In this document: positions 46,184-58,489 of the stretch, one piece after another
How positions within the stretch are numbered: position 1 is the stretch's first letter
Layout: the number at the start of each line of letters is the position of its first letter
Source: Rhipidocladum racemiflorum
Taxonomy: Eukaryota > Streptophyta > Magnoliopsida > Poales > Poaceae
NCBI GenBank assembly: GCA_036346355.1
Contig: CM070579.1
Location: 4,712,001 to 4,776,000 of the forward strand
DNA: 64,000 bases
Direction of reading: 5' to 3'
Notes under the pieces: model-generated
Told to the model about the DNA's origin: nothing
The model's input: the letters and a program-made list of their open reading frames with translations, nothing else
Database searches by the model: none
Program-made: the position numbers and the translations under genes

Positions 46184-49100
46184 TCCAAGCTCCCTCTCCT
46201 CTCCCATGGCCATAGCCATGGCTAAGGCTTGAAGAAAACCTCCACTCAATGACACCTTGGACCCATATGTCATGCTCTCCAACCAAGTCTACCCAAAAAT
46301 TCAGAAAAAGTCAACAAAGGAATATTCTCGGAATATTCCCGGTTTTCCAATTTTTCCAAAATTCAAACTTCGGACGCTCATAACTTCTCCGTCCGAACTC
46401 CGATTGACTCCGTTCAAATTTCTAAATTCATCTAAAATCAAGACCTACCTGCCAGTACTACTTTTGTAATTTTTGGATTTTTTTTTGTATTTATTTGTTG
46501 CTCCGTTTTGCGCGTAGCCGAGGACCCCGACGCGACCGCCGATCCCGCCGCCGGACTTCAATAGTTCAACATCCTCGCTGTGACCGAGGCAAGTCTCCTT
46601 GACGCATGTTGATCCCATGACTTACAAATGTTTTACACTGTTTTACCAATTGCATTGCTATTTATATAAAATGATGATGTTGACGTTAGGCTATTAGTTA
46701 TACCTATTGTTCATACCTCCTTGACATTGTTATCTATGAGCCTTTGTCGCCCTAGTATAGTCATCCATCAATATAAATGTTTTAGAAAAATATTCTTTAA
46801 TTAGGGGAAAAGACTAATGGGAAGACACGATCGGTGGAACAAATGGTATGAAATGCAGGTTGGAGGTTTCATGAACATTAGTGATGTGGTGGTAGCCGTT
46901 ATGGAGTTGATCTTTGAATGATGATAGTTGAAATATTGAGAAATTGAAATGTGGTAGCAGTTCACAGTATAATTCGTATGGATCGGGGGAATAGTGAAAA
47001 AGGTATAATATTAGGAATACTAGTCGGTGAAGTAAATAAATAATATTGAGAGTCATATTTGTGGATCAAATAGAATAGGTGGTGAATCATATTTCCGTGG
47101 ATTGTAACCGGCATATTATGTGATTTAGCGATGACAACGCGAAAGAGTACAATAGGTGATATTGAGAATGATACTCGATGATTTAGTCAATAATATTATC
47201 AAATATACTCGATGGAGTAAGAAGATAATATGGAGAATCATACTTGGTGGTTTTGTAGCTGACTTTGTGGAATAGGGTCTTGCGATAACCTTTACGTGTG
47301 ATGATGAATAATGTGGATTATGGGTGATTGGTTTGGTCAACTTGGTATCATTGTCTATAGGAATAGCTGTAGTCAATGAATTAATAAAATCTCGGATTTA
47401 TAGAATATTTCTTGAAAGATGCTCGGGGATGCGATTATGGATTATTTTAGGGTGGATCAAATAGCTCATCAAATTAATCGATGTATGGATAATGGGTAAT
47501 CGATAATGAGACTTGTATTTTGGGGAGATTGTTTCATATACAAGGGTGATAGTAGCTTGATATGATTTTGGAGGCGTGAGGGCCCACGATATAGGCTTTA
47601 CTTGTTGGAGTACTAAATTGGACCGGATTATAAAGTTATGGCAATAGAAGGATTATTGGAGAATGCACAATTGATTATAAGGATTGTGATCGAACCCGGG
47701 GATTTGTATTTTATAAAATAAACTATTGGTGGAATAGAATAGTTCGATAGAAATGCTTAGAACCGCAATCGGTCAGTAGTCACCTATGGGTGGGAAAATT
47801 TAATTTATCTCCTGAAACCTTGTGTTGAAAGTTATAGGCAAGGAGTATTGCCGTTGGTTTACAAAATAAAAATAAAATGAAAAATGGTTTGGACTTGGGC
47901 GAATGGTTTGTTTGGCGGGTGCGGATGGAGCGCTAGTCTTCATTGTGCAAGTATCGCCCCAAGTCAGTTAAGAACCAACGCTTATGACTGTCTCCATTCT
48001 AAGCATAACCGTACAACCACATGTCAAAGTGGGCACGACCTGGCTGAATAATTTGTAGAAACCTAACTTAGACTCACCAAACGGTGGAATGTGAGCGCCG
48101 GATAGAGGCAAATGTTGTTTTTCTCACACGACGCAAGAGGGGGCTTCTGTACTGGGTGGATATAACCCTAACAGCGGTGAAACCTCAGCAGGTGGGTCAG
48201 GTTAGGCGTATGCATTGTAAAGGCCTTGTCATGATATCCCTGCCGGCACACCCAAGGAAGTGTGCTAATTGCATGGCATCAAGGGAATATCATGTCTTGT
48301 AGGTAAAGCTGTACACCTCTGCAGAGTTAAAACTATTCGAATAGCCGTGCCTACGGTTAAAGGCAAAGCTTGCTGAATGCTTTCATACTGGTAAAATTTG
48401 ATTTTTGGTTTCAAACTAAACAATAGTTTGTTTTGGGATCCGGGAGCGGTTAGAACTCTCGGGTGTGCTTTTGGCGGCGAAAGCCAAGTAGGTGGATTGA
48501 ACATGTTTTTGTGAACCGTGGCAGATAGAACCATGTGGATGGATTGAATCTTGATCTTTTTGAGATGTGTCGGATAGAGCCTGTATATTAGTGAATGGTG
48601 GTTAGAACCTTCACTGAAATATTACATAATTCAATTATTAAAAAGAATTGCTCAAATATGCTTTGTGAAACTTATTAACAAGTATGGTTTGATGAAACTT
48701 GGCTTTATGCAAAAGAATTGTATTAAACTTCCTTTGGAAAGCTCCACATATGCATTTTCCCCAGACTTGCTGAGTACTTTATGTACTCACGTGCTACATT
48801 CTCAATCTATCTCAGAAGTGAAAGACGCTGTCAAAGGAATTCCAACGAATAGGGCGCGCTCCCCACTCGATTGCCTGTGGGCATTTGGATGGGTCGCTTT
48901 GGTGTTTTCGTCTTCCACTGCGGTTGTTCATGTTGTTCTGCCTGTTCAGGCCGTAATGGTAAACCTTGACCTTAAGGTCTTTGCTTTTACTTGGTGTTAT
49001 TCTTATCAGAAAAACTAAAAAACGGTATACCGTTGCAACGGTATACCTCTGAAACTCATGAAACTTATGATTTTTTGCACTGAAACTCATGAAACTTAAC

Positions 49101-49362
49101 ACTAAAAACTGATAAAACATGAAACTGATGAAACTAAACACTGAAACTCATGAAACCAACACCGAAACTGATAAGTTTCATAAGTTTCATGGCTATACCG
49201 TTGCAACGGTATACCGTTCTCTAGTCACTCTCTATTCTTATTTAATTATATGTATTCGTGATATGGTTGTTGATTCATCATTTGTTTGGTATGTGTACTA
49301 GCTCTTGATGGGACTAAATGCAGGAAATCTGCAGAGGATTCCGGATAGCCGATCCGGGGGCC
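46184..49362 (+). mobile_element. Second Gypsy-type LTR (plus orientation), carrying a Mutator-like MITE
   Basis: Shares with the solo LTR at 29889-44742 the words GAACTCCGATTGACTCC-like (46390-46415), CTCTGCAGAG and ATTCGAATAGCCGTG (48316-48352), and ACTTGCTGAGTACTTTATG (48764-48782). The right end GATCCGGGGGCCTACA corresponds to the end of that LTR. The left border with the neighbouring LTR is unclear (TGTCACATCC at 46177 could be its true start). No coding region is present. It lies just upstream of QCR8. Confidence 0.6.
49007..49232. mobile_element. Mutator-like MITE, copy 2, with 9-bp target duplication
   Basis: A 226-bp element flanked by TATTCTTAT at 48998-49006 and 49233-49241. Its ends carry a 22-bp perfect palindrome (49025-49046) and a 20-bp version of the same palindrome (49194-49213). 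The interior matches copy 1 at 8306-8517. The 9-bp duplication points to the Mutator superfamily. Confidence 0.85.
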
Positions 49363-49431
49363 TACAAAACAAATTTTTTTCAGAGGGGAATCAAAGCAGG
49401 CAATTGGACGGTCGAAAATCCACGTAAATAC

Positions 49432-49490
49432 TGGGCTGGGCCAAGTACATATAATGTTCTTGTCGGCCCATGAAAGCCCGGCCCACGTCC
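49432..49490 (+). promoter_or_regulatory. Site II (TGGGCC/T) promoter elements of QCR8
   Basis: CTGGGCTGGGCCAAG lies near 49432, and GGCCCA occurs twice near 49465-49485 (TCGGCCCATG, CCGGCCCACG), about 150-200 bp before the ATG. Site II boxes of this form are known to drive plant nuclear genes for respiratory chain subunits and ribosomal proteins, so their place here fits. Confidence 0.65.
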
Positions 49491-49633
49491 ACTCTATCCC
49501 ATATGCCGAGCCCTAGGTGCTGAGTGCTGACTGCTGAACGATCCAGAAGCCATCCTTACCTACGGCGTGGGGTAATCGGAGTCGGAGCAACGCCGAGGAA
49601 GAGAGGAGAGGAGAGGCGAAGGGGCGAGGAAGG

Positions 49634-52600
49634 ATGGGGAAGACGCCGGTGCGGATGAAGGCGGTGGTGTACGCTCTGTCGCCGTTCCAGCAGAAGGTGA
49701 TGCCGGGGTTGTGGAAGGACATCACCACCAAGATCCACCACAAGGTGTCGGAGAACTGGATCTCCGCCACGCTCCTCCTCACCCCCGTCGTCGGCACCTA
49801 CGAGTACTCATTCCCTTCCTCCTCCCCCCCTCCCTCCTCTTCTCTTGTATTACGCAGATCTGATCGGATCTAGGATTGTTTGCTTGTAAGCTTCGCTTGG
49901 CCGCGAGATCTGTTTAGGGTTTGATCGGTTCCCCGCATTAGATTCGATCGCGTGGGGAATTTCTAGGCTTGATCGCGAGTTCGCGACGCGGGCTGTTCTT
50001 CTTTTTCGCCCCCATTTTATTAGAATTATTAGGCAGATTTGGTGTGTTCGTGCGATCTTGGGACTGAAAATGCCTAGGGGAGTTCAGACGCAGTTGATTC
50101 CATGTGAATTGTTCGTACCGCGAGATGGGACGATATATGTAGCATGATTTTCTCTTCACCACGACGTTGTCGTGTCAATCGAGTCATCAATTCTTTTCTT
50201 GGGTGGGTCTTGATGCGAGGTAATAATATGGGCAGATAATACGCGTCTAATTGTCTTCTACCTGGTTGTTTAGTTGATGTGCTTTGAATTCAGATGAGCT
50301 GCATTGGAAGGTTAGATGGAATAAAACTGGATTTAATTGATTATTGTTGCAAAGCTGAATGTTTGGGGCCCTTCTGGCGAATAGTTGTCTTTTCTGATGA
50401 GTCGTTCACATGGTTCCTGGAGAGTCTGACCTTTGTAGCTTTGAATTTGTATACCAGCTTAAGTCCCTAGTATGAATTATCAAATTAGCCTAATATCCTC
50501 CCAACCTGGATTGTTCAGTTATTTAATTTTGGTCATGTTGAAATTGCATAATTTCCAACATGGTTGGCAATAAAAACTCACTAAGCAGGAGAAGCCCTGA
50601 AATCTCATCTTAGGGGTGTTCATCTTTTGCACATTGCTTAAGTTTTTTGGGGAAACCATCCTAGTTTGATGCACTATTATGTTTGGATTTATTCTTAAGC
50701 CTATCCAACCAAGCAAAGCCAGCCGAAGCGGTTGACTATTTTCAATACGGTAATCTCTCAGCCTCTTAGGGTGCTTTTTCAATTTTTGATGATTCTCCCC
50801 CTGGAATGTACTATGAGTTTGGGCATAGTAGTGCCGAAGTCAGAATCCTTTCTTTGCCCTGCATGACATGTTTGTTTGATAACACCAGGATACCCTCACC
50901 TCGGATTTTGAATTAGTGACCTGTTTGTTTTTGCTTTGGATTCTCTAAAAGCTGATTTTGGATTGCGGTTGTAGAGAAGTTGATTCTCCAAAAGCTAGAA
51001 TCCAAAAGCACGTATGAAGTGTATGAAGTGGATTGTGGATTCTAGTGTATATAGGTGGGTTGAATTGTGAGAATCGACTTTTAGAATCAAGCTGTTTGTT
51101 TCTTATTTAGCTTTTGAGGCCAGAATCCAGAATCAAAAGCAAAAACAAACAGGCCCTGAGCCTCATTGACATAATCGTTGCATGCATGATTTTTTATTGT
51201 AGTATTAGACAGCAAACCTATCCTATTACACAAATTCAGTGTGTGGAAACTGGAAAAAAGAGGGAATATTTTCTGTATATTTAATGCGTTGAGTAGGGAA
51301 TGAACTAGAGTTAGTGTTGATCTATGGCCTGAACAAAATATAATTTGCAAAATGTAGTTTGAATAATTGAACTTAGTGTAAATAAGTGGCTTGCACATTT
51401 CAAGCAATTGAGCATCCTTTTCTGATAACTGATAAGTGGGTTGAAAACTCCACCTGTGTAGTTTTCTACACAGCCTGTCCCAAGCCAGGAAAAAGGAGGG
51501 GGGTTGTGATAGGCTTGGCGAGCCAACGTAAAAAAATATACCCTCCTTTTCATGGAATTAAACACAATGGATTTTTTTTGGGGCATAACCCTCTTAGCGA
51601 CGCTCCATATCGGAACTCATGTGTGGTGATAAATGAACAAGGGCCGGGACGGCACTCCCTTAGTGACACGCTATGTCGGTGCCCGGATGTAGTGGAAAAT
51701 ATGCAAGGGTCTTCGCACTTTACTCGACAAGTGCGAGGGACAAAGAAGATAGCCGAGGAGAGTATGATCCGTCTAGGTAGTTTGAATATAGGGTCTCTAA
51801 CATGTAAGTTGAGAGGTAAGTATGATCCGCCTAGGTAATTAGAATATAGGGTCTCTAACATATAAGTTGATAGAGTTAGTTGATACGGCGATTAGAAGAC
51901 ATGTAAGTATCTTGTGCATTCAAAAAACTAAATGAACAGGTCAGAAGGCAAAGGAAGTGGAGAATACTGACTTCAAGTTGTGGTATACTAGAATAGAACA
52001 GAGCAAGAATGAAGTAAATATCTTAATTGATAAGAGCCTCAATAGTGGAATTGTCAACGTGAGGCGACATGGGGATAGGATTATCCTGGTTAAGCTAGTC
52101 ATTGGCAACTTGGTTGTGAACGTTATCAGTGCTTACTGCACAAGTAGGTTTGAGTGAGGCCATTAAGAGGTAATTTTGGGAAGATCTAGATGACATGGAT
52201 AAAAGGATGCCTGGCAATGAGAAGCTTTTCTTAGGAGGCGATTTCAACAGTCATGTTGGTATGACTAGTGGGTGGTTTGAAGGGTGCATGGGGGTTTTGG
52301 TTATGGTGATAGGAACCAAGAAGGAAAAGATATCTTGAACTTTGCCGTAGCCTATGACCTCATGTTGTATGGAGCGAAACGTTGGACGACAAAAAGACAA
52401 AACATATATAGACAAGATCGAATCCGCAATGATGATATACATGATAAGGTTGGGGTAGCACCAATTGAAGAAAAACTTGTCCAATATTGTTTGAAATGGT
52501 TTGGCCATCTCTAACGAAGGCCTCCTGAGGCATTAGTGCGTAATGGAATTTTAAGCCATCTCGAAAACACGAGGCAGAGGTTAGCTAAGACTGATGTTGG

Positions 52601-52910
52601 AAGAAGCAATTAAAAGAGACCTGAGGGATTGGAACGTATTCAAAGAGTTGTCATTGGATAGGAGTACATGGAAGTTAGCGATTCACGTATCGGAATCATG
52701 ACCTAAGATCGAAGGTTTAGGAGTCTTTTGACTGACTGTGTTTCATTTTTAGCCTACCCTAACTTGTTCGAGACAAAAAGCTTGGTTGTTCTATAAATGG
52801 GTTGCACATTTCAAATATTTGAGACGCTTGATTCCTGATTTGTTTTGATGTGGCTATGCAGATATGCAATGTACTACAAGGAGCAGGAGAAGCTATCCCA
52901 CAGATACTAA
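49634..52910 (+). CDS. QCR8: Cytochrome b-c1 complex subunit 8 (ubiquinol-cytochrome c reductase, QCR8)
   Basis: Small subunit of mitochondrial complex III in the inner membrane, packing against cytochrome b near the quinone site. Two exons, 49634-49803 and 52862-52910, join to 72 aa plus stop, the usual plant length. Motifs: MGKTPVRMKAVVYALSPFQQ, GLWKDITTKIHHKVSENW, the hydrophobic ISATLLLTPVVGTY membrane segment and YYKEQEKLSHRY at the end. The ATG follows GGAAGG and matches the family N terminus. There is no cleavable presequence, as usual for this subunit. The 3058-bp intron holds a MITE (50918) and a decayed LINE (51590). Coding sequence and splice sites are intact. Confidence 0.96.
50918..51157. 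mobile_element. MITE in the QCR8 intron
   Basis: The left GACCTGTTTGTTTTTGCTTT and right CAAAAGCAAAAACAAACAGG ends are inverted copies of about 25 bp. The inner parts GATTCTCTAAAAGCTGATTT and AAGTTGATTCTCCAAAAGC are also self-similar. About 240 bp. The superfamily is open, Tourist- or hAT-like. Confidence 0.7.
51590..52750 (+). mobile_element. Decayed RTE-clade LINE fragment in the QCR8 intron
   Basis: Same strand as QCR8. Endonuclease start pieces LGSLNIGSLT, then VENTDFKLWYTRIEQSKNE, ILVKLVIGNLVVNVISAYC and GGDFNSHVG mark an APE-type endonuclease. The sequence then jumps to the extreme C-terminal end of a LINE reverse transcriptase protein (DRIRNDDIHDKVGVAPIEEK, LVQYCLKWFGHL), so most of RT is deleted. 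Frameshifts and stops are present. A 58-bp tandem duplication lies at 51763-51870. The word order matches plant RTE-type LINEs from memory. Confidence 0.8.
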
Positions 52911-53558
52911 ATGTGAGGCCCACCCGAATTTTTATGATGTTATATAATTCTCGAAGAATGATATAACATTTTTGGTTCAGTTGTAGTTGTACTTGTACAA
53001 TTTTCCATCATTCCATGCATATGCAATATGTATGACCTGCAAACTTATGGTGGCATTTTTTGTCACTGAAGTGATTGTTAAATAAATCAAATTAACTTGG
53101 CTACTTCACGTGTGTTTTCCAAGGCTTGGTTGCAAATTAACACCTTGTGCTTGTTTGCCTTTTGCACTGATGTAAAACAGGGTGCGACTTCCAAGCCCCA
53201 ATAGTTCGTAAAGTGAACTCACCTATCTGCCATCATTTAGGAAGAGTTACTTTTGCTTGTTTCAAGCGAATCACTTTGTCAAGCTTCTACTGGAACGCCC
53301 AATCTTGCTGCAGTACAAACCACACTTGAATTTGGCCCTTTCTTCCATGAGTATGGTGCGGCCGTCATCAGAGACCATCTTCGCTAGGTCGAAGGTGATA
53401 GTGGTTGTGCGAAAGAGTGCGTCGAGTCAAGCCTGATAGCGACCATGTCGACCTAAGGGCATTTCCAAGTTCTAACCCGTTGTGCCTTACGTTTAACTAA
53501 GAGGAGAAAGAGAGTTTGACCTTACCTCACCTTAGACACGATGTAGGACACATCACAA
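52911..53558. other. QCR8 3' UTR and flanking DNA
   Basis: The 3' UTR probably ends within about 250 bp of the stop. No AATAAA is obvious, though ATTTTTGGTTCAGTTGTAG- and TTGTACTTGTACAATTTT-type U-rich DNA follows. Nothing else is recognised up to 53558. Confidence 0.4.
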
Positions 53559-53690
53559 CCACTGGAATGGATTTATCTCAACGAGTTTAATTTCAGAGTG
53601 GTGGAGAAAGTAGATACACGCAACCACTCGAATGCATTATCTCTCAGCACATTTAATTTCAGAGTGGTGGAAAACATATCTACCTCTCCG
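53559..53690. repeat. Two-copy tandem repeat
   Basis: AACCACTGGAATGGATTTAT through TTTAATTTCAGAGTGGTGGA is followed by a second copy from AACCACTCGAATGCATTATC with the same TTTAATTTCAGAGTGGTGG ending. The period is about 62 bp. Confidence 0.65.
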
Positions 53691-53746
53691 ATGCGTAACA
53701 TACATGTCTTCTCTCCGCCGCCTCTGCCAAGACTTAATGTCGCGGC

Positions 53747-54018
53747 CAGGGATTCAAAAATCGCGATTATCAGACATATCGGTGGGGTAAGATATTTGAA
53801 ATCGCTCGAAAAACCGGTCAAATTCAAAAAAAATTCAAATAAATTTAAAAACTCAAAAAATTTATGCAATGTAGATATCACGATAATCGGTGAAAATCGT
53901 GATTTTTTTTCTTCAAAAATTTGGATTTCGATACCATGCGATTTTCTGGCGATTTTTGACGAAAATCGGTACCGGAGAAGAGGAGAAAATCTTAGTTGAA
54001 AAGATAAGGTCAACCCTG
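53747..54018. mobile_element. hAT-type MITE with 8-bp target duplication
   Basis: It starts CAGGGATTCAAAAATCGCG and ends TCAACCCTG, with GTCGCGGC on both sides (53739-53746 and 54019-54026). The 272 bp carry GATTTTCGTC/CGATAATCGG words in both orientations. The 8-bp duplication and CAGGG ends are hAT features. Related to 11718-12149. Confidence 0.88.
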
Positions 54019-54356
54019 GTCGCGGCTATTTAGACATTACTAAGGTATAGAATTGGATTTACCCGATTTGTGCAATGTTAAGCGTGCTGTGGGTCTCCGC
54101 ATGTTCATATTTTTAGCTAGGGTTCCTTCCCTAACTCCATGTATTGATGTATATTTTAATGTATAATGTGCTACTAAAGTACCATGTAAGTGGCTGGGCT
54201 GAAACAGGAGATATATGCTATGGATATCTGGCATCTGAATATCCGGATAATCCGAATCTGTATTCGTATTCGACGGATACCGAGCTATCGAATCTGCATT
54301 CGTATTCGATAGAAAAAAAATATGTATTCGTTTCCGATTTGATGCAATTTGACAAG

Positions 54357-57010
54357 TGTCCAGACCGGATTTGCAAATCCGAACCCTTTGTATATACTGC
54401 ACTAATCCAGGATCATGCTAGCGCACACAGTGGTAACAACGATGATAACACATCTATATTACGAATCCAAGTATTAATAATTAAGGAAAAAGTACTAACC
54501 TTAAGATCAATAATTACAAATAACCATCAACAATCTTAAATTCAAATAAGTAGCAGTGGAAACGAAACACATAATAGCGAAATAAGCCTATCCATTCACC
54601 CAACAGGCAATCGACTGGGGTGCGCGTCCTAGTATTCTGGATCTACTTCATCAAAACCATAAGAAAATTACTCGTAGTCACCGGCTTCAGCGAACTCCTC
54701 TGTGGAAAGTTGTATGTTGCAAGGTGAGTACACAACCGTACTCACAAGCCTTAGAAACATAATGCATGATAACTATATGCAAAGCTCAACAAATGAAGGT
54801 ATAATATGGCTTATTTAGTGTAAAGCAAAAATATAACTTTAAACACAACTATTAATTCACAAAGCATCATTTGACAAAGTATAGTTGCAATAATTGAATT
54901 TGAAATGACAACTATAACAGTTTCCAACTACTTGACTGGCTCCATCCGCCAAACAATAACCCGAGAGCTCCTACCACTCATACAGTGTGAAAGCACACCT
55001 TGCCCACTCTTGACCATGGGCACGGCTAATTGATTAGTTTTAAATCTGCAGAGTGTGTGCAGCTTTACCCATAAGACATGAACATCTCTTTTTGCCAAGC
55101 TATTAACACATTTTCTCTGGTGTGCAGCAGAGATATCATAATAAGATCTTTACAATGCAGAACCCCGCTATTAAATTCACTCGCTAAGGTTTCATCGCTG
55201 AAAGGGTTCCATCTGCCTAGTTGAGAAGCCCCCTCTTGCGCCGCGCGAGTGCCTCCAACTAGCACCCACATTCATCTTACTGGTGAGGCTAATAATGATA
55301 TGCACAAATTAATTGGCCAAGTCGTACCCATTTAAACTTGTGGTTGTATGGTAGTGCTCGGTTTGAAATAACACATACTTTGGTCCTTAATTGACTCGGG
55401 CAGAATAATTACTTTACCAGCCTCGTGCTTCCTACACCCACCAGACTCCCCATCCACCTGGTCTAAAACCATTTTTCAATTATTTTATTTAATAAACAAT
55501 AGTAAAACCTATTGCCACAACTTTACAAATGAGTACAAACAAAATTTTGCAGTAATACCCCATAATAGCATCATACCGAAGCGTTTAAGCAATTCTACTG
55601 TATTGTGCTACACTACTAGTTATCATCAATTATAATAGATAATACTTACTAGGGCAACAATGGTACTCAATGTTCAATATCAAGCAGTTATACCGATTCT
55701 TGAATTTAACTAAACGCTATGATTGAATTTAAAATACATTGCACAAAAGTAAGTATACACTAATTTAAAATAACATAAGCATTTGAAAACTTGAGATCAA
55801 CATGGTCCAGGAAGACTTACCTTCGTCGAATGCAATTGGTTCCACCTCTTGTTGGTTTGGCAGACCTTCTCTGGCGACGTCATCTACACGCGAAAAGTGA
55901 ACGCAAATAAATAAAAGAAATACAAATAATCTAAAAAAATTACAAAATTGCTACTAGAAGGTAGGGTTTGAATTTAGATGAATTTATGAATTTGAATAAC
56001 TAAGTCCAGAGTTCAAATGGGGAATAAGGGCTCTCGAAAGATTAAAATCAAAGAAAAAGAGAAATAGCATTGTTCACAATATAATGTAGCTTCGAGGGTA
56101 CTGTTCATGCACAAAGGAAATCACAGAGAGCCTGACCTTTGTCGTGCGGCTTCAATCGAACCAAGAAGAGCACAAGAAAGCTCGCGATATGATGAACTCA
56201 ATAGTGTAGTTGGCGGCGACAAAGGGGCACGGATGGTGGTGCATATCGACAAAGAACAGTGTTCGACCATGCGGCTAAATCGGCAAAATTCGGTGCAATG
56301 TGAGGGAGAAAGTAGAAATTGATGGAGTGGGAAAAGAAGAGGATGGCTAGGCACACCTCGTGACGTTGATGGTTTGTTGATTAGAGAGTTGATGCACCGG
56401 GGAGCTCGCGAGGATGGCCGGCTGATGTTCGACTTGCGCTTCGATCTTTGTCGCGTTGCGGCCAAATGGAAGCACAAAAGCTTTGGGAAAGTGGAGCGAC
56501 GTGTTGTGCGAAGGGAGAGGAGAGCGGTGCTCACCTTAAATAGGATCGGAGAGAGTCAGTTAGATGGAAACCGATTTGGGTAGAAAATTTGAAAATATAA
56601 AGGACACGAAATTTGGACACCAAGTTTTGGAAAGAAGGCCGGGGATGGAAAGAGGAAGATCTGGAATTGATTTGGCATGAGAAATCATGTGAAGAATTGA
56701 TAGGATTTGGAAGCTTTAAAAGCTAGCAATGGAGGGAGAGAGAGGAATCGAATGTTCTCTGGCTGGAGCTTGAAGATGGTACTGTGTGCTGACATGTGGG
56801 CCCATTTGTTTTTTTAGAGAAACATTTTTGAAAAGACATCAAATAAGGTTAAAAAATTATGCAAATATTCTCAAAAATAAATTAATATATTTGGGACTTA
56901 ATAAAATTATTTTTACAATTTTTTGGTTTTTAATTTATGTACAATAAATAATTTTATAAATACGAAAATAGGAAAAATATTTATAAAATTCAAAGAAATT
57001 AGGATAAACC
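54357..57010 (-). mobile_element. Gypsy-type 3' LTR (minus orientation)
   Basis: The left end TGTCCAGACCGGATTTGCAA is the inverse of the end of the solo LTR at 44742 (TTTGCAAATTCGGGGTCCCG). The next words (CTAATCCAGGATCATGCTAG, GCGCACACAG) continue that match. At 55047-55080, CTGCAGAGTGTG and the inverse of the AAAGCTG...CTCTGCAG segment are also shared. The right edge is not sharply visible but must lie near 57010, where pol sequence begins. Open frames within (56107-56583) are not recognised. Confidence 0.6.
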
Positions 57011-57026
57011 CTGAAAAATTTGATTG

Positions 57027-57290
57027 TCTTGCTCCTCGTTTTGCGCATTGCCTCATCCAAAATTCTGATTGGGTACTCTGGGTAGGTGAGGTCCTCCTTT
57101 AGCTCAACGCCCTCAACCTACATCTGCTCTTCTGGTACACTAAGACACTTTTTTAGTTGTGACACATGGAACACATTATGCACATCCGACAACTGCGGTG
57201 GTAGCTCCAACTGGTAAGCCACTTCTCCTCTTCTGACTAGGATTGGGAATGGTCCAATGAATCTTGGTGCCAACTTCCCTCGAACTTGAA
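57027..57290 (-). pseudogene. Gypsy/chromovirus pol C-terminal remnant
   Basis: Minus-strand frame LAPRFIGPFPILVRRGEVAY, QLELPPQLSDVHNVFHVSQL, KKCLSVPEEQM, then a stop and EDLTYPEYPIRILDEAMRKT. This is the C-terminal integrase/chromodomain-side region of Ty3/Gypsy chromoviruses, broken by a stop. Position and orientation fit the 3' end of an element whose 3' LTR is 54357-57010. Confidence 0.8.
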
Positions 57291-57299
57291 GTCAATGCA

Positions 57300-58480
57300 T
57301 CCTTTTTAGCGGTGAGACTTTCAGGTACACATAGACACTCAGAATAAAGGTTAAATAAAAAAGTTTCGACTTAAAATTCAACTTAGAACTGAAAATATTA
57401 AAACAAAAAAATTTAAATTAGAAAGTATTAACTCAAAAAAATTAAAATTAAAATTTTCAAATTAGAAAGTTTCAACTCAAAAAAATTCAGATCTAAAAAC
57501 TTTCAATTCAAAAATTTTTGATTTGAAACATTCCTATTCAACATACTTTCGATTAAAAAGCTTTAGAAAGTGATTAAAAAAACTTGATTTAAAAACTTGG
57601 GGAAAACTAGAAATATAAAAACTATTTTGAGTTTGAGGGGAAGAGAATGGAGGAGGAAATGATGATAAATGCGATAGTGCCATGTGTCACAATGAGAGAG
57701 CTTTTGAGGGGAAGAAAGTAGGTGCTGCCACTTGTTATAAGGAGAGGGCATTTGAAGGGGAAGGAAACTAAGATAATGAATGAGGCACTATGACTTGTCA
57801 CAAAGAGATAGGGATGGCGATCGGGTGGGTTCCTCCTGGTACGACTGCCTCAAACTCGCCACCTGAACCCAAACACGTGTCACCTACCCGAACCCACTAA
57901 GCTTCATCGGCATAGATCTGTGCCCACGCCCGAACCTGATGGGTACCCGATACCCAATGGGTACCCATGGGTAGAAGCATCACTCATGGCCGAGGTAGGA
58001 CTCGCCGTTGAGGAAGAAGAGCACGATCTTGTTCATGCATGAATGCAGCTCTGTCACCGTGCTCCAGCACTCCATCATCCACCCGCCGCCACCTCCGCTT
58101 TGGCTAGCGACATCTCACACCAGTGCCGTCAATGGCTGAGAAGGCCAATTGGAGCCATGCAACGAGGGGTGGTGGTGCAGCATCGGTTGCGTTGGTGCCA
58201 AGGGCGGAGGGGAAAGGGAAGGCGGAGGGGGAGGGGCACACGGTCAGAGAGGGAAGGGGAAGGTGTAGGTAGGCACGCAACCGGAGGGGAAAGGGGAAGG
58301 CGAAGGAGGGGGCACGCGTACCTGGCCGTAGGGGGAATGGGAGAGCAATGCACCGTGCCTTGCACACTGTAGCAGTCGTTGCACCCGCTATAGCTGTAGC
58401 CGTCACCACACCGTCAACATCATGATTGCCACGCCCCACCGCTCACCCCGCTGCCATGCCGAGCTTGGCTTACCACCATG
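57300..58480. other. Low-complexity and element debris, no supported gene
   Basis: 57340-57600 is A-rich with repeated AACTCAAAAAAATT and AGAAAGTTTCAACTC words of about 40-bp spacing. Near 57930-57975 the words GGGTACCCGATACCCAATGG are typical of small hAT-like elements. 58040-58480 is GC-rich with simple GGGGAAGGCGGAGG-type sequence, so its long frames are composition effects. Confidence 0.45.
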
Positions 58481-58489
58481 CCGCCCGCC

